Source of the DNA: Comamonadaceae bacterium
GTDB lineage: Bacteria; Pseudomonadota; Gammaproteobacteria; Burkholderiales; Burkholderiaceae_C
Length of the DNA: 8,415 bases
Assembly (NCBI GenBank): GCA_947461325.1
Contig: CANHLD010000072.1
Location: 1-8,415 of the forward strand
Direction of reading: 5' to 3'
Below, piece by piece: positions 6,948-8,415 of the stretch (within the stretch, counting starts at the first letter, position 1; every line of letters begins with the position of its first letter). The notes under the pieces are model-generated. The model was not told the origin of the DNA and did not search any database. It was given only the letters and a program-made list of their open reading frames with translations. The position numbers were made by a program, and so were the translations under genes.

Positions 6948-7220
6948 ATGTCACAAACCCTCAAGCTTGCGCTTTATTCATTGGTTGCTCTAACCATGTC
7001 GGTCTCACACGCCGGCGACATGGCTGAATGCTCCAAGCTTGCAGACAAAGACAAAAGAGCTTTTTGCATGGCCAGTTATGCGGCCAGCGGCACTTATTGT
7101 GACCAAATCAAAAACGGTGAAATGCGTCGCGACTGCATGTTCAAAGTGGTGAAAAAGCAGCGCGAATTAAGCTATAAAGTAGTGACAAAGCCAAAGCCTT
7201 CAGAGGAAGAGGCCAAATAA
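6948..7220 (+). CDS. exported small four-cysteine protein, 90 aa
   Basis: 90 residues. Residues 1-22 form a Sec signal peptide (hydrophobic LALYSLVALTMSVS, cleavage expected after SHA, before Gly23). The mature part of about 68 residues has exactly four cysteines, C28, C40, C51 and C63, in two similar blocks of the form C-x11-C-M: CSKLADKDKRAFCM and CDQIKNGEMRRDCM. This suggests an internal duplication with two disulfides in the periplasm. The tail is Lys/Pro/Glu-rich (KPKPSEEEAK). The ATG at 6948 is preferred over an in-frame TTG at 6933 because it gives a clean signal peptide. I do not recognise a named family; PsiF-like repeat proteins are a loose comparison. The stop lies three bases from the stop of the convergent ispB. 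Confidence 0.78.
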   Translation: MSQTLKLALYSLVALTMSVSHAGDMAECSKLADKDKRAFCMASYAASGTYCDQIKNGEMRRDCMFKVVKKQRELSYKVVTKPKPSEEEAK

Positions 7221-7242
7221 AGCTCAGGCTTGACGGCTGAGT
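7221..7242 (-). terminator. weak candidate terminator of ispB
   Basis: On the minus strand CTCAG (complement of 7237-7241) pairs with CTGAG (complement of 7223-7227), and GCC/GGC-type pairing within the loop can extend it. CTTTATTT follows. The hairpin overlaps the ispB stop codon. The stem is short and the T tract interrupted, so it may be inefficient. Confidence 0.3.
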
Positions 7243-8210
7243 AATTGCTCTGCCAGTTCTGCCATGGCTTGTTTATAGGGCGTATCAGGCAAATGGGTCA
7301 ATGCGGACAACGCAAGTTGCGCTTGCGCAGAGGCCGCGTCGCGTGTGGCTTGCATGGCGCCGGTGCGGCGAACAATATCCGCAATGGTTTGAAGCGCTTG
7401 GACTTCACCGTTTTCAATCGCATGCTTGACCAAGGCGCATTCTTCTTCGCTACCGCGTTGCATGGCGATGATCAAGGGCAGGGTGGCTTTGCCTTCGCGC
7501 AAATCGTCCCCCAGGTTTTTACCCATCAAGCCGGCATCGCCGTCGTAATCCAATACATCGTCGATCACTTGAAATGCTGTGCCCAGCGCTTGGCCGTAGG
7601 CTGCGCAAGCGGCCTCCACCGCAGGCGTACTGACAGTTAAGACCGCGGGCAAACGGGTGCTGGCTTCAAACAATTTGGCCGTTTTGCTGCGGATCACGTC
7701 CAAGTAATTTTGTTCAGTGAGTGAAGCGTCATGCATGTTCATGAGTTGCATGACCTCGCCTTCTGCAATCACATTGGTGGCCTCAGACACGATATCCAGA
7801 ATGCGCATGTTTTGGCATTCCACCATCATTTGAAATGCCCGTGAATATAAAAAATCACCCACCAACACGCTGGCCGGGTTGCCAAACAAGGCGTTGGCGG
7901 TTGGTTTGCTGCGTCGCAGTTTGGAGTCGTCCACCACATCGTCGTGCAACAACGTGGCGGTGTGAATGAATTCAATGACAGCGGCCAACTTGTGGTGGTC
8001 GTTGCCTTGGTAGCCGAGTGCACCTGCCATCAGCAGCAATAAAACCGGTCGTAAGCGCTTGCCACCAGCCAAAATGATGTGTTGTGAGACTTGCCCGACC
8101 AGAGGAACGCCGGAAGACAGGCGTTGGGTGATGATCCGGTCCACGGAAAGCATGTCCTGTCCGATCAAACCAGTGGCAGCGTTGTGGGAAGGGGAGTCAG
8201 GGGCGCTCAA
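7224..8210 (-). CDS. ispB: octaprenyl diphosphate synthase (trans-polyprenyl synthase)
   Basis: 328 residues. It extends farnesyl diphosphate with isopentenyl diphosphate to the C40 side chain of ubiquinone, in the cytosol. Visible motifs: GGKRLRP (49-55, diphosphate binding), the first Asp-rich motif DDVVD (90-94) in IEFIHTATLLHDDVVDD, EGEVMQL (150-156), RSKTAKLFEAS (174-184), and the second motif DDVLD (217-221) in GTAFQVIDDVLDY, followed by GKNLGDDLREGKATLPL. The residues before the first Asp motif match E. coli IspB, which supports the C40 product. The start is a TTG (complement of 8208-8210): an in-frame TAG lies just upstream and the next Met is residue 20, which would shorten the N-terminus compared with E. 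coli. It is divergent from rplU, a common arrangement. Confidence 0.95.
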   Translation of the reverse strand: MSAPDSPSHNAATGLIGQDMLSVDRIITQRLSSGVPLVGQVSQHIILAGGKRLRPVLLLLMAGALGYQGNDHHKLAAVIEFIHTATLLHDDVVDDSKLRRSKPTANALFGNPASVLVGDFLYSRAFQMMVECQNMRILDIVSEATNVIAEGEVMQLMNMHDASLTEQNYLDVIRSKTAKLFEASTRLPAVLTVSTPAVEAACAAYGQALGTAFQVIDDVLDYDGDAGLMGKNLGDDLREGKATLPLIIAMQRGSEEECALVKHAIENGEVQALQTIADIVRRTGAMQATRDAASAQAQLALSALTHLPDTPYKQAMAELAEQLLSRQA

Positions 8211-8234
8211 TTTTTTATCTCGCTAAAGCGTCAA

Positions 8235-8240
8235 ATTATA
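8235..8240 (-). promoter_or_regulatory. ispB -10 element
   Basis: A consensus TATAAT on the minus strand, 24 bases upstream of the TTG start. The -35 position (around 8258-8263 at 17 bases) is weak, so this is a partial promoter call. Confidence 0.5.
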
Positions 8241-8289
8241 GGCATCGCCCAAAGAAGTCAGCCCTGAAAAGCCACAAAACCATTTTGCA

Positions 8290-8298
8290 TGCTAAAAT
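8290..8298 (+). promoter_or_regulatory. rplU extended -10 promoter
   Basis: TGC-TAAAAT (8290-8298) is an extended -10 (TGn motif). No good -35 is visible 17 bases upstream. Transcription from here would give a leader of about 55 nt containing the hairpin at 8304-8329. Confidence 0.5.
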
Positions 8299-8303
8299 GT
8301 TCG

Positions 8304-8329
8304 GCTCTGCTGAAATCCGTTGGCAGAGC
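8304..8329 (+). promoter_or_regulatory. hairpin in the rplU leader
   Basis: GCTCTGC (8304-8310) pairs perfectly with GCAGAGC (8323-8329), and TG/TG wobble pairs extend it inwards. It lies between the likely rplU promoter and its Shine-Dalgarno and has no U tail. Ribosomal-protein leaders often carry autoregulatory structures; whether this one does is unknown. Confidence 0.5.
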
Positions 8330-8359
8330 AAATGAAGAGTCTATCTTTCAGAGGTTCGT

Positions 8360-8415
8360 ATGTACGCAGTCATAAAAACCGGTGGCAAGCAATATCGCGT
8401 GTCGACCGGCGAAAA
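8360..8415 (+). CDS. rplU: 50S ribosomal protein L21, 5' end only
   Basis: The first 18 codons, MYAVIKTGGKQYRVSTGE, are the highly conserved L21 N-terminus; the gene runs off the right edge. GAGG (8351-8354) lies five bases before the ATG. L21 binds 23S rRNA in the large subunit. In most proteobacteria rpmA (L27) follows rplU, which cannot be checked here. The divergent ispB supports the identification. Confidence 0.96.
   Translation, partial: MYAVIKTGGKQYRVSTGE

Overview
The window looks like a chromosomal housekeeping region of a betaproteobacterium, most likely Burkholderiales (Comamonadaceae-like). The reasons are the protein-level character of GroEL/GroES, IspB and transaldolase, a CIRCE operator combined with a heat-shock-type promoter in front of groES, divergent ispB and rplU, and a tRNA-Pro(CGG) gene nearby. 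Base composition is moderate, with AT-rich promoter islands. The genus is inference. I see no rRNA, insertion sequence, prophage or CRISPR array.

Layout. 1-393 (-): 5' part of an NAD(P)-binding epimerase/NDUFA9-like gene running off the left edge. 466-1410 (+): transaldolase. 1407-1616 (-): small hypothetical gene whose stop overlaps that of transaldolase, preceded by a cluster of inverted repeats. 1727-2653 (-): exported ChaN-type haem-binding protein. 2862-3848 (+): LysR-family regulator of the CbbR type, divergent from chaN across an AT-rich 208 bp intergenic region. 3866-3901: intrinsic terminator of the chaperonin operon. 3996-5651 and 5815-6105 (-): groEL and groES, separated by a 163 bp spacer that holds a long imperfect hairpin. 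6113-6239: groESL promoter, a perfect CIRCE operator and two further palindromes in the leader. 6354-6572 (+): small hypothetical gene. 6577-6653 (-): tRNA-Pro(CGG). 6783-6923 and 6948-7220 (+): two small genes, one a single-TPR-like 46-residue protein and one an exported four-cysteine protein. 7224-8210 (-): octaprenyl diphosphate synthase. 8360-end (+): start of rplU.

How the parts work together. Most genes are independent housekeeping units: pentose phosphate pathway, protein folding, quinone side-chain synthesis, translation. The best-supported regulatory circuit is groESL, with a sigma70-like promoter and an overlapping sigma32-like promoter feeding directly into a HrcA operator. ChaN and the LysR regulator share a divergent control region, so cross-regulation is possible but not shown.

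I do not see a clear new multi-gene system. The items most worth a second look are the three-armed inverted-repeat cluster before the small gene at 1407-1616, the long hairpin between groES and groEL, the palindromes in the groES leader, and the small proteins.
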